Assembly: GCA_002398875.1 (NCBI GenBank)
Contig: DHCC01000038.1
Coordinates: 1 to 7,654 of the forward strand
DNA length: 7,654 nt
Direction of reading: 5' to 3'
From: Bacteroidales bacterium UBA4912
GTDB taxonomy: Bacteria; Bacteroidota; Bacteroidia; Bacteroidales; Dysgonomonadaceae
In this document: positions 1-6,319 of the stretch, one piece after another
Numbering within the stretch: position 1 is the first letter of the stretch
Layout of the letters: every line of letters starts with the position of its first letter
Translations under genes and position numbers: made by a program
The notes under the pieces: generated by a model
The model's database searches: none
What the model was told of the DNA's origin: nothing
The model's input: only the letters and a program-made list of their open reading frames with translations

Positions 1-30
1 AAAAGTGTTGATATTACTGTAGAATTGTAA
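1..30 (+). CDS. C-terminal end of an upstream gene (partial)
   Basis: Frame 1 is open from the window edge and reads KSVDITVEL followed by TAA at 28-30. The other two forward frames hit stops within about 22 bases. An alternating hydrophobic/polar ending of this kind is typical of a terminal beta strand in secreted Bacteroidota proteins, but nine residues cannot identify a family. If real, the gene runs in the same direction as the cluster and ends about 170 bp before the first complete gene. It could also be chance open sequence. Confidence 0.4.
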   Translation, partial: KSVDITVEL

Positions 31-110
31 CAATTAAAAGATATGTACACCATAAATATAGATTAATCCTCCTAGTCAGATTAGGAAAAGGGTACTTTTA
101 CACTTTTTCA

Positions 111-186
111 AGTTAAATACTTTTTAAGTTCTATATTTTTTTTAAACTTAAAATAGTTTCTCTAGTTAAAATACTTTTTTGAACTT
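111..186 (+). repeat. Imperfect direct repeat in the leader, possible operator
   Basis: AGTTAAATACTTTTTAAGTT at 111-130 recurs in slightly longer form at 164-186, which begins AGTTAAAATACTTTTTTGAA and ends CTT. The two copies start 53 bp apart and the second lies just before the start codon at 201. A shorter related string, AAAATACTTTAATTAAC, occurs at 1411-1427 before the second gene. Paired direct repeats upstream of polysaccharide-utilisation genes are a known arrangement for binding sites of hybrid two-component or AraC-type regulators; that this is one is inference. Low sequence complexity makes chance similarity possible. Confidence 0.3.
122..153 (+). repeat. 9-bp perfect inverted repeat in the leader
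   Basis: TTTTAAGTT at 122-130 is the exact reverse complement of AACTTAAAA at 145-153, with a 14-nt T-rich spacer. Only two of the nine pairs are G:C or C:G, so an RNA hairpin would be weak. A dyad binding site is equally possible. A second, shorter dyad (AGTTAA at 164-169 and TTAACT at 185-190) follows closely. Confidence 0.3.
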
Positions 187-200
187 AACTGACAAGAATT

Positions 201-1376
201 ATGAAACATGTTTTTTGGGTATTATTTATAATACCAACTTTATTAATTGCTCAACAAGCAAATGTTAATTTAGATTACAACCCTCATAAAAATCGGGAGA
301 ATCTCACTCCTTTTAGCGCACCATTGAATTCTCCCGATGTAGATGACCAGGGTATGGTAACTTTCCAATTAAAAGCTCCTAATGCAAAAGAGGTTTCTCT
401 TGCACCGGGTGCTATTACCACCTCTTTAGACAAAGAGAGCAAACCAATACCTTTCACCCGAGGCGAGAATGATATCTGGGAGCTAAAGATAGGCCCCCTC
501 CTCCCGGATATTTATGCTTACCATTTTATTGTAGATGGTATTCAAATTACTGATCCTAGTAATACATATGCTGCATTCACTGCTATGCCTCCCTATAGTC
601 AGTTAGTGGTTCATGCACAGGAACCTTCTTATTACGATGCTAAAGATGTACCGCATGGCGTGGTGGCGCGACATATATATCATTCTGAGACAACAAAAGG
701 AGAACGTGAGCTTTATGTATATATTCCGCCTAGTTATGATGAAGGGAATACATACCCTGTTTTGTATCTGTTAGGAGGTAGTGGAGAGCTTCCTTCCAAC
801 TGGATATACGATGGTAGAGTAAATTTAATAATGGATAATTTGCTTGCCGAGAATAATGCTTTACCAATGCTTATTGTTGTTGTTAATAACCAGGTAATAC
901 ATCGTAACAATCCTCAGCATACTGAATTAACTTTTGATGTATTTGAGGAGGAAATACGAAATCATGTTATTCCATTAATAGATGAAAGCTACAGCACTAT
1001 TAAAAGCCCTCGTGGGAGAGCAATCTCAGGACTTTCAATGGGGGGACGTCATAGTATGTTTGTAGGATTTAGGTCACTTGATTTATTTGCCAATTTCGGC
1101 ATTTTAAGTGCTGGTGACACAAACCCTGAAGAATCATTAAAAGAGTTTTTAATTGATCCGGATATTAACAATAAAATAGATTATCTCTTTATTGGTCAAG
1201 GCACTAAAGAGGTTGAAAGCTTTTTTAATGAACGTGTACAACGTCTTCATGAGTCTCTAAACAATCATAATATTAAACATGACTATTACGTGGGTGGAAA
1301 TGGAGGGCACGACTGGTCCACCTGGCGACATTTACTCTATTATCGCTTTTTGCCTAACTTATGGAAAAACAATTAG
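201..1376 (+). CDS. Secreted CBM48-CE1-type carbohydrate esterase, divergent oxyanion motif
   Basis: The product has 391 residues. A signal peptide covers residues 1-17, with likely cleavage between A17 and Q18. Residues about 45-140 look like an E-set/CBM48 beta-sandwich (TFQLKAPNAKEVSL, then YAYHFIVDGIQITDPSN), and residues about 155-390 form a CE1/esterase-D type alpha/beta-hydrolase. The nucleophile is Ser279 in GLSMGG and the catalytic histidine is probably His370 in GGHDW. Glu337 in GQGTKE aligns with the usual acid position, which is an inference. CE1 members release feruloyl or acetyl groups from hemicellulose, and CBM48-CE1 fusions are known in gut and rumen Bacteroidota. The usual HG oxyanion motif reads LLGGSG (190-195), so activity or specificity may differ from the paralogue at 2386-3537. 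The start is supported by the signal peptide and there is no Shine-Dalgarno sequence. The exact substrate is unknown. Confidence 0.85.
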   Translation: MKHVFWVLFIIPTLLIAQQANVNLDYNPHKNRENLTPFSAPLNSPDVDDQGMVTFQLKAPNAKEVSLAPGAITTSLDKESKPIPFTRGENDIWELKIGPLLPDIYAYHFIVDGIQITDPSNTYAAFTAMPPYSQLVVHAQEPSYYDAKDVPHGVVARHIYHSETTKGERELYVYIPPSYDEGNTYPVLYLLGGSGELPSNWIYDGRVNLIMDNLLAENNALPMLIVVVNNQVIHRNNPQHTELTFDVFEEEIRNHVIPLIDESYSTIKSPRGRAISGLSMGGRHSMFVGFRSLDLFANFGILSAGDTNPEESLKEFLIDPDINNKIDYLFIGQGTKEVESFFNERVQRLHESLNNHNIKHDYYVGGNGGHDWSTWRHLLYYRFLPNLWKNN

Positions 1377-1401
1377 ATAAGCCATAATCAGATAAGCGAT
1401 A
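1341..1401 (+). repeat. Nested inverted repeats spanning a gene end
   Basis: An outer 8-bp pair, TATCGCTT (1341-1348) and AAGCGATA (1394-1401), encloses an inner 6-bp pair, TTATGG (1359-1364) and CCATAA (1382-1387). The structure straddles the stop codon at 1374-1376. AGATAAGC also occurs twice as a direct repeat at 1375-1382 and 1390-1397. No T tract follows, so this is not a standard intrinsic terminator; it may be an mRNA fold affecting stability between the first two esterase genes, or chance. Confidence 0.25.
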
Positions 1402-1439
1402 TTCAAAAATAAAATACTTTAATTAACATTAAATATAAA

Positions 1440-2348
1440 ATGAAAAAAACTTTATACATCTGTTTAGCAATGATATTTACAAATTTCACTTTTGCAAATA
1501 AAACGATAGCCCAAGAAAATACAGAAATTAAAAAAATAAGAGTGGTTGAGGACGGAGGAACTGGTGCTTATAAGGCAATTATGTATACCGATGACTCTTT
1601 GCCAACTCATACAGTTTTCAGACCCGAAGATCTTACAGCAATCGGAAACGACAATAAATTGCCCATAATTGTATGGGGAAATGGTGCTTGTGCAAATTCT
1701 CCATGGGAACATATTAACTACCTCTCAGAAGTAGCTTCTCATGGTTTTCTTACAATAGCAATTGGTCCCATGCCACAAGAGGGTGAAAGAGGCTCAGGAA
1801 GGTCAGAAGCATCTCAACTGTTAGATGCAATAGACTGGGCAATAGAACAAAACAATGATGCTAACAGCACTTTATATAATAAAATAGATACGTCTAATAT
1901 AGCTGTTAGTGGCATGTCATGCGGTGGATTGCAGACTCTGGAAGTAGCTCCCGACCCACGTGTTACTACAGCAATAGTGTGTAATAGCGGTATTTTGGGA
2001 AATCCCGGAAGTGGCATGCCCGGTATGCCTCAACTAACTAAAGAAGACCTTTCTAAACTACACACACCGGTTTTATACCTTCTCGGTGGTGAAACAGATA
2101 TCGCTTATAACAACGGTATGGATGATTATGAAAGAATTAATCATGTACCGGTTTTCGTGGCCAATATGGATGTAGGCCATGGCGGCACATACAGTCAGCC
2201 TCACGGTGGAGAATTTGCCAGAGTGGCAACTGCCTGGTACAAATGGCAATTAAAAGGCGATATAGAAGCTGGTAAAATGTTCACAGGAGAAACACCTCTG
2301 CTGTCAAAATCCGAAGTGTGGAAAGTCGACAAAAAAAACCTACCTTAA
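1440..2348 (+). CDS. Secreted single-domain alpha/beta hydrolase (putative esterase)
   Basis: The product has 302 residues, about the length of a single alpha/beta-hydrolase domain. The N-terminus is a signal peptide; the cut is probably between A24 and Q25, though TFA at 17-19 is an alternative. A core strand, LPIIVWGNGAC (74-84), supplies the oxyanion region. The nucleophile elbow is SGMSCGG with Ser160, the probable acid is Asp220 in GGETD, and the histidine is His247 in DVGHGG. The overall pattern (a short lid, then VLYLLGGETD and GHGGTY) resembles chlorophyllase/dienelactone-hydrolase-like and PET-hydrolase-like secreted esterases, but no characterised family can be assigned. It lies 63 bp after the first esterase gene and 37 bp before the next, suggesting co-transcription. 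The substrate is unknown; an ester-linked decoration of a plant glycan is inferred from context. Confidence 0.8.
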   Translation: MKKTLYICLAMIFTNFTFANKTIAQENTEIKKIRVVEDGGTGAYKAIMYTDDSLPTHTVFRPEDLTAIGNDNKLPIIVWGNGACANSPWEHINYLSEVASHGFLTIAIGPMPQEGERGSGRSEASQLLDAIDWAIEQNNDANSTLYNKIDTSNIAVSGMSCGGLQTLEVAPDPRVTTAIVCNSGILGNPGSGMPGMPQLTKEDLSKLHTPVLYLLGGETDIAYNNGMDDYERINHVPVFVANMDVGHGGTYSQPHGGEFARVATAWYKWQLKGDIEAGKMFTGETPLLSKSEVWKVDKKNLP

Positions 2349-2385
2349 TTGTCTTATCTTAACAACAAAATAAATTAAATCAATT

Positions 2386-3537
2386 ATGAAGAATGTATTA
2401 AACTTAGTACTGCTATTAATTTTTACAGCAGGATTAAATGCCCAGGTAACACATACTTTTCCGGAAGGAACAGCTCCTAACGAGTATAACATTGTAGGAG
2501 CCGAATACCCAAGAGTGGGGAAAGACGGACGCACATATTTCAGGATATATGCACCTGATGCTCAAAAAGTGGAAATCAGTTTCCGTGGAGAAATGCAGAA
2601 AGGCGAAGATGGATTTTGGACGCTTGAAAGCAAAGGACCTGAAGTTGTTGGATTTCATTACTACCAGGTAATTATTGATGGTGTAAGTGTAGCCGATCCA
2701 AATGGCAAGCCATTATTTGGTATGGGTAAATGGGTCAGCGGAATAGAGATTCCTGAGGAAAACGGGGATTACTACAAACCTAAAAAAGGAGTTGACAAAG
2801 GAGTTATAAGCGAATCATGGTATTATTCAGACATCCGAAAAGAATGGCGTCGTTCACTGGTTTATACACCTGCAGAATATGATAAGAACCCTGAAAAGAA
2901 ATATCCTGTTCTATACTTGCAACACGGCATGGGAGAGAATGAAACGAGCTGGGCAGTTCAGGGAAAGATGAATTTTATCATGGATAACCTTATTGCAGAA
3001 GGCAGTGCCGTTCCGATGATTGTTGTGATGGATAATGGCAATATTGAGAGTTTTCAACCAAGACAGGGAGAGGATCCAAACGAAGCAAGAAAAAGATTTG
3101 GAGCCGATTTCCCCTCAATTCTCCTTGAAGAGATTATACCTAATATTGAATCAAAATATCGTGTTCTGACAGATCGTGAGAACAGAGCAATGGCCGGTTT
3201 GTCGTGGGGTGGACTTCAAACTTTCAACATCACCCTCAATAATCTGGATAAATTTTCCTATATAGGAGGCTTCAGCGGTGCAGGAAGTATTGATACCAAC
3301 CAGTTGGAAACTGTTTACAACGGTGCTTTCAAAGATCCAAAAGAATTTAATGAAAAGGTACACGTTCTCTTCCTTGGAATCGGATCAGAAGAACGTCCCG
3401 AAAGAACAAGAAACCTTAGTGACAATCTTAAAAAAGCGGGCATAAATAACATATATTACGAATCACCGGGAACTGCTCACGAGTTTCTAACATGGCGCAG
3501 GTGCCTCAAGGAATTTGTTCCTTTGATTTTTAAATAA
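2386..3537 (+). CDS. Secreted CBM48-CE1 esterase, feruloyl/acetyl-xylan esterase-like
   Basis: The product has 383 residues. A signal peptide ends at A19 with Q20 as the new N-terminus. An E-set/CBM48-like domain spans about residues 35-125 (TYFRIYAPDAQKVEISF, then HYYQVIIDGVSVADPNG). The CE1 domain spans about 145-383. The oxyanion motif QHGMGENETSW (179-189) is canonical, Ser273 sits in GLSWGG, Glu336 in GIGSEE is the likely acid, and His365 sits in GTAHEFLTWRRCL, an ending shared by Bacteroidota feruloyl-esterase-like CE1 proteins. These enzymes hydrolyse feruloyl or acetyl esters on arabinoxylan or related polymers. It shares its architecture with the first gene of the cluster and appears to be the more canonical paralogue. 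A feruloyl versus acetyl preference cannot be decided from sequence. The next gene starts 23 bp downstream. Confidence 0.88.
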   Translation: MKNVLNLVLLLIFTAGLNAQVTHTFPEGTAPNEYNIVGAEYPRVGKDGRTYFRIYAPDAQKVEISFRGEMQKGEDGFWTLESKGPEVVGFHYYQVIIDGVSVADPNGKPLFGMGKWVSGIEIPEENGDYYKPKKGVDKGVISESWYYSDIRKEWRRSLVYTPAEYDKNPEKKYPVLYLQHGMGENETSWAVQGKMNFIMDNLIAEGSAVPMIVVMDNGNIESFQPRQGEDPNEARKRFGADFPSILLEEIIPNIESKYRVLTDRENRAMAGLSWGGLQTFNITLNNLDKFSYIGGFSGAGSIDTNQLETVYNGAFKDPKEFNEKVHVLFLGIGSEERPERTRNLSDNLKKAGINNIYYESPGTAHEFLTWRRCLKEFVPLIFK

Positions 3538-3560
3538 ATACCATAATCTCAGGTTGCTTT

Positions 3561-4682
3561 ATGAAGTCGTTATTCAACTGGGTATTAGTTGCAATATTTT
3601 CTTTTGCATCGATACAAGCGCATGCTTTCAATTCCGAGATTTTTACAATTGAATTGAAGGATGGTGTATCAACTAAAGTGCGCTTGTGTCTTCCTGAAGA
3701 AGGTGAAATAAACAGGATAGTTATTGCTGTTCATGGCACCGGTCCCTTTACATATCTTACGCAAAGAGAGGGTTTTAATTATTATGATGCCCTTGCAGAA
3801 GGATTCTGCGGTAAAGGTACCGGTTTTTTCACCTATAACCGCCGTGGTGTTGATTTAGGTGAAACCGGACCGTGGTATGACTCTGTTGACAGCGTTAAAT
3901 ACGCAGGGTATCTACCAAATACCGAAGCAGATGACGTAGAAGCTATGATTGCTTTTTTAAAAAATGACAGTCGCTTCAAAGAGTGCAAAATTATTCTTTA
4001 CGGAATAAGTGAAGGTACGATCATAGCTTCTATGGTTGCTGAAAGGAAAAATGTTGAAGTTGATGCTTTGCTTCTTCACGGATACGCTCATGAGAATATG
4101 TATGACATTTTAAAATGGCAGAACATTGGCAACGGCGTGATGATTATGATCAATTCCATTTTTGACAAAAATGGTGATGAATCAGTTGACAGGGAGGAGT
4201 ATGAACATGTCGATTCAGTAGTAACAGCATACAGAGCATACCTGTTTCAAAATTTACCATTTGACTCAGTTAATGTAGTTAAAGACGATGCGATTGATAT
4301 CAAAGATATTAGCACTATACGCCAGCCGGTTCAAGAGATTATGATGTCAAAAATCTCCAGCAATGAAGAAGCATGGTTATGGAACAACTATTTCCGTGTG
4401 ACCATCAACTGGTATAGGGAGCATTTTGCACTTGAACCAAATAAAACGAGACTCTTAAGAGTGGATATTCCAATATATTTGTTTCACGGAAGAGTTGATG
4501 TAAATGCACCGGTAGAAGGTGTTTATGATCTTGAGGATAGGTTTAATACTTGTCGTAAATCAAATTTACAAACATACATTTTTGAAAAGCATAATCATGA
4601 TTTAAATTTCCAAGATTGGATTGCAACCAGGACATATTCAGAAGGTTTACAAAAGCTTTTTGATGTATCGGCTGAAATATAA
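3561..4682 (+). CDS. Secreted alpha/beta hydrolase with EF-hand-like loop in its cap insert
   Basis: The product has 373 residues. The signal peptide probably ends near A20 or A22; it is the only complete exported protein here without Gln after the cleavage site. The fold resembles S33/BAAT-type serine hydrolases: oxyanion motif HGTGPF (58-63), a YNRRG strand end (92-96), nucleophile Ser150 in GISEG, probable acid Asp313 in HGRVD, and probable catalytic His346 in HNHDL. An insert of roughly residues 185-275 between core strands contains DKNGDESVDREE (202-213), which fits a 12-residue EF-hand loop at positions 1, 3, 5, 7, 9 and 12, although position 6 is Glu rather than Gly. A weaker second loop may lie at 238-249, ending DIKD. 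Upstream, AGG at 3550-3552 is one of the few Shine-Dalgarno-like sequences in the cluster. It could act as an esterase or a peptidase; esterase is favoured by context. Confidence 0.75.
   Translation: MKSLFNWVLVAIFSFASIQAHAFNSEIFTIELKDGVSTKVRLCLPEEGEINRIVIAVHGTGPFTYLTQREGFNYYDALAEGFCGKGTGFFTYNRRGVDLGETGPWYDSVDSVKYAGYLPNTEADDVEAMIAFLKNDSRFKECKIILYGISEGTIIASMVAERKNVEVDALLLHGYAHENMYDILKWQNIGNGVMIMINSIFDKNGDESVDREEYEHVDSVVTAYRAYLFQNLPFDSVNVVKDDAIDIKDISTIRQPVQEIMMSKISSNEEAWLWNNYFRVTINWYREHFALEPNKTRLLRVDIPIYLFHGRVDVNAPVEGVYDLEDRFNTCRKSNLQTYIFEKHNHDLNFQDWIATRTYSEGLQKLFDVSAEI
4164..4307 (+). other. EF-hand-like calcium-binding segment within the hydrolase gene
   Basis: Codons 202-213 (4164-4199) encode D-K-N-G-D-E-S-V-D-R-E-E, placing Asp, Asn, Asp, Ser, Asp and Glu at the six EF-hand coordinating positions. 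Codons 238-249 (4272-4307) encode a degenerate loop with Asn, Asp, Asp and a final Asp at positions 1, 5, 9 and 12, similar to dockerin-style loops, but with Val at position 3. EF-hands normally pair, so the second loop is of interest. Calcium binding is inferred, not shown. Confidence 0.5.
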
Positions 4683-4730
4683 ACACATTGTTACTCATCC
4701 AATCCACAATAAACCTAATAATTTCAAAGA

Positions 4731-6305
4731 ATGAAAAGAATTTTAATTACTGCCCTGCTTGCTGTTTACAGCTTATTTGTCTGTCTTGGACAGGAAAACA
4801 GCAAGCAGTGGCTCAACCTTAATTATGCAGGTGATAACCAGGAGTATCACAACCTTGACATCTACCTGCCGGAAACAGGTAAATCTGCTTATAAACCGAT
4901 TATCGTAATCTATGGCAGTGCGTGGTTTGGCAACAACTTTAAACAACACGCGTATAATACCTATGGTAAGTCTTTGCTCGAAAGCGGCTTTGCCGTAATT
5001 GCAATTAACCACAGATCCAGTGCCGATGCTGTTTACCCGGCTCAAATCAATGATGTAAAGGCAGCTATACGGTTTGTAAGAGCAAACGCCGATAAATACA
5101 ATATAGATGCTTCATTTATTGGTATCACCGGTTATTCCTCAGGGGGACATCTTGCCTCACTTGCAGGAACAACCAACAGAGTTAAGGAATATACCGTTAA
5201 CAATACTACTGTAGATATAGAAGGAAAGATTGGAGATTACACCTCTTACAGCAGTTCTGTTAATGCAGTGGTTGACTGGTTTGGACCTATCGATCTGGCA
5301 CGTATGGATAATTGTAATGGACCAAAGGAGGGAGACTCTCCGGAAGCAGCACTCATCAGAGGTAATCCTGCTGACAATCTTGACATGATTGCATTGACCA
5401 ATCCTATAACCTATATCGATGAGAGAGATCCTAACTTTTTAGTTATTCATGGAGATGCAGATAATGTTGTTCCTCACTGCCAAAGTGAGCTGTTTTCTAA
5501 AGCATTAAAAGAAAAAGGATTGTTGACAGAGTTTATTTCTGTTCCGGAAGGACAGCATGGACCGGTTACATTCAACGACAGCACTTTTAAAAAGATGACC
5601 GACTTCTTCCTGAAAGAGGCTGAAAGGGCATCTTTAACAGCACAGGGCGGCAGAGCCTGGAGTAGAAATAACCAGGCTGTTGAACTTGATACGATCAGAA
5701 GTTACGATAATTACTTTACTAAGACAGCCAATACTATCATGACTCCTGATGAAGAAGGATTTATCCGACGCTGGACTCTACTTGAACCAATAGAGGTGCC
5801 TGTCCTCAGTAATACAATTTTTACTGACAGTTACCTGCGAAATGCTTTCGACACTATCTATTTCGAAAATCAGTTTACTATTCTCCCTATCGATGGAGAA
5901 AAAGTAAAAGTTGGAGAACAGCAGCTCACTTGGCACGCATTGGACAGTAAATTATTCAATACAAAATTATTCCGATTTGCTTATGGATTGCATAAACCGA
6001 TTTATGGTGTACTCTTTTGGGCAGTGACCGTTATAAACAGTCCCGAGGAAATGAAAGATGTAAGAATGTCCGTTGGATCAAACTCAGCATCTATGTGGTG
6101 GTTGAACGGAGAGGAAGTATTGCTTCTTTCGGGCGATAGACGCATGGTCATGGATGATGCAGTATCTCCCCGCCTGACACTAAATAAGGGGAAAAACATA
6201 ATTCGCGGTGCAGTAATAAACGGCCCGGGGATGAGTGACTTTTGCGTTCGTTTCCTCGATGAACAGGGTAAACCGATAAAAAACATCCATATAAGTAACA
6301 ACTAA
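4731..6305 (+). CDS. Secreted acetyl-xylan/feruloyl esterase-like hydrolase with C-terminal beta-sandwich module
   Basis: The product has 524 residues. The signal peptide probably ends at G20 with Q21 exposed. A weak lipobox-like LFVC at 15-18 has Val before Cys and is less convincing. Residues about 25-300 form a BD-FAE/esterase-lipase type alpha/beta hydrolase: YGSAWFGNN (61-69) replaces the usual HGG oxyanion motif, Ser136 lies in GYSSGGH, Asp244 in HGDADNVVP, and His276 in EGQHGP. Residues about 305-524 form an added module rich in predicted beta strands, with RRWTLLEPI (346-354) and MWWLNGEEVLLL (455-466); the WLNGEEV pattern resembles galactose-binding-like or jelly-roll accessory domains of Bacteroidota glycan hydrolases. 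The module may bind carbohydrate or support assembly, which is inference. Such enzymes deacylate xylan or other acetylated glycans. It lies 48 bp after the preceding esterase gene and 14 bp before the GH43 gene, which suggests joint expression. Confidence 0.83.
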   Translation: MKRILITALLAVYSLFVCLGQENSKQWLNLNYAGDNQEYHNLDIYLPETGKSAYKPIIVIYGSAWFGNNFKQHAYNTYGKSLLESGFAVIAINHRSSADAVYPAQINDVKAAIRFVRANADKYNIDASFIGITGYSSGGHLASLAGTTNRVKEYTVNNTTVDIEGKIGDYTSYSSSVNAVVDWFGPIDLARMDNCNGPKEGDSPEAALIRGNPADNLDMIALTNPITYIDERDPNFLVIHGDADNVVPHCQSELFSKALKEKGLLTEFISVPEGQHGPVTFNDSTFKKMTDFFLKEAERASLTAQGGRAWSRNNQAVELDTIRSYDNYFTKTANTIMTPDEEGFIRRWTLLEPIEVPVLSNTIFTDSYLRNAFDTIYFENQFTILPIDGEKVKVGEQQLTWHALDSKLFNTKLFRFAYGLHKPIYGVLFWAVTVINSPEEMKDVRMSVGSNSASMWWLNGEEVLLLSGDRRMVMDDAVSPRLTLNKGKNIIRGAVINGPGMSDFCVRFLDEQGKPIKNIHISNN

Positions 6306-6319
6306 TAATTGCAGATTAA

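Larger units (their letters stand above)
31..200 (+). promoter_or_regulatory. AT-rich leader, probable operon promoter region
   Basis: This 170-bp gap is the longest non-coding stretch in the window and lies directly before the first of six closely spaced co-directional genes, so a promoter is expected here. It is extremely AT-rich with long T runs. No clear match to the Bacteroidota -7 (TAnnTTTG) and -33 (TTG) pair is visible; TACTTTTA at 93-100 is one base off the -7 consensus but lacks a well-placed partner. The segment 111-190 holds repeated AGTTAAA-TACTTTTT motifs, listed separately. The assignment rests mainly on position. Confidence 0.4.

Noticed and set aside
65..92. Possible terminator of the upstream gene (CCTA...TAGG pairing around 70-85)
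   Set aside because: The stem has only about four pairs and is not followed by an adjacent T tract; too weak to call.
93..100. TACTTTTA as a Bacteroidota -7 promoter element
   Set aside because: One mismatch to TAnnTTTG and no well-spaced TTG element upstream; in such AT-rich sequence this is expected by chance.
1464..1712. 82-codon minus-strand open frame, rich in Cys and Ile
   Set aside because: It overlaps the signal peptide and core strands of the small hydrolase at 1440-2348 and resembles no known protein type.
4776..4790. Lipoprotein signal (LFVC, with Cys18) in the BD-FAE-like esterase
   Set aside because: The residue before Cys is Val and the -2 residue is Phe, a poor lipobox; cleavage after CLG leaving Gln fits the other proteins better.
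6002..6301. 99-codon open frame on the minus strand
   Set aside because: It lies wholly inside the esterase gene at 4731-6305, has no recognisable domain and is antisense to a well-supported coding frame.
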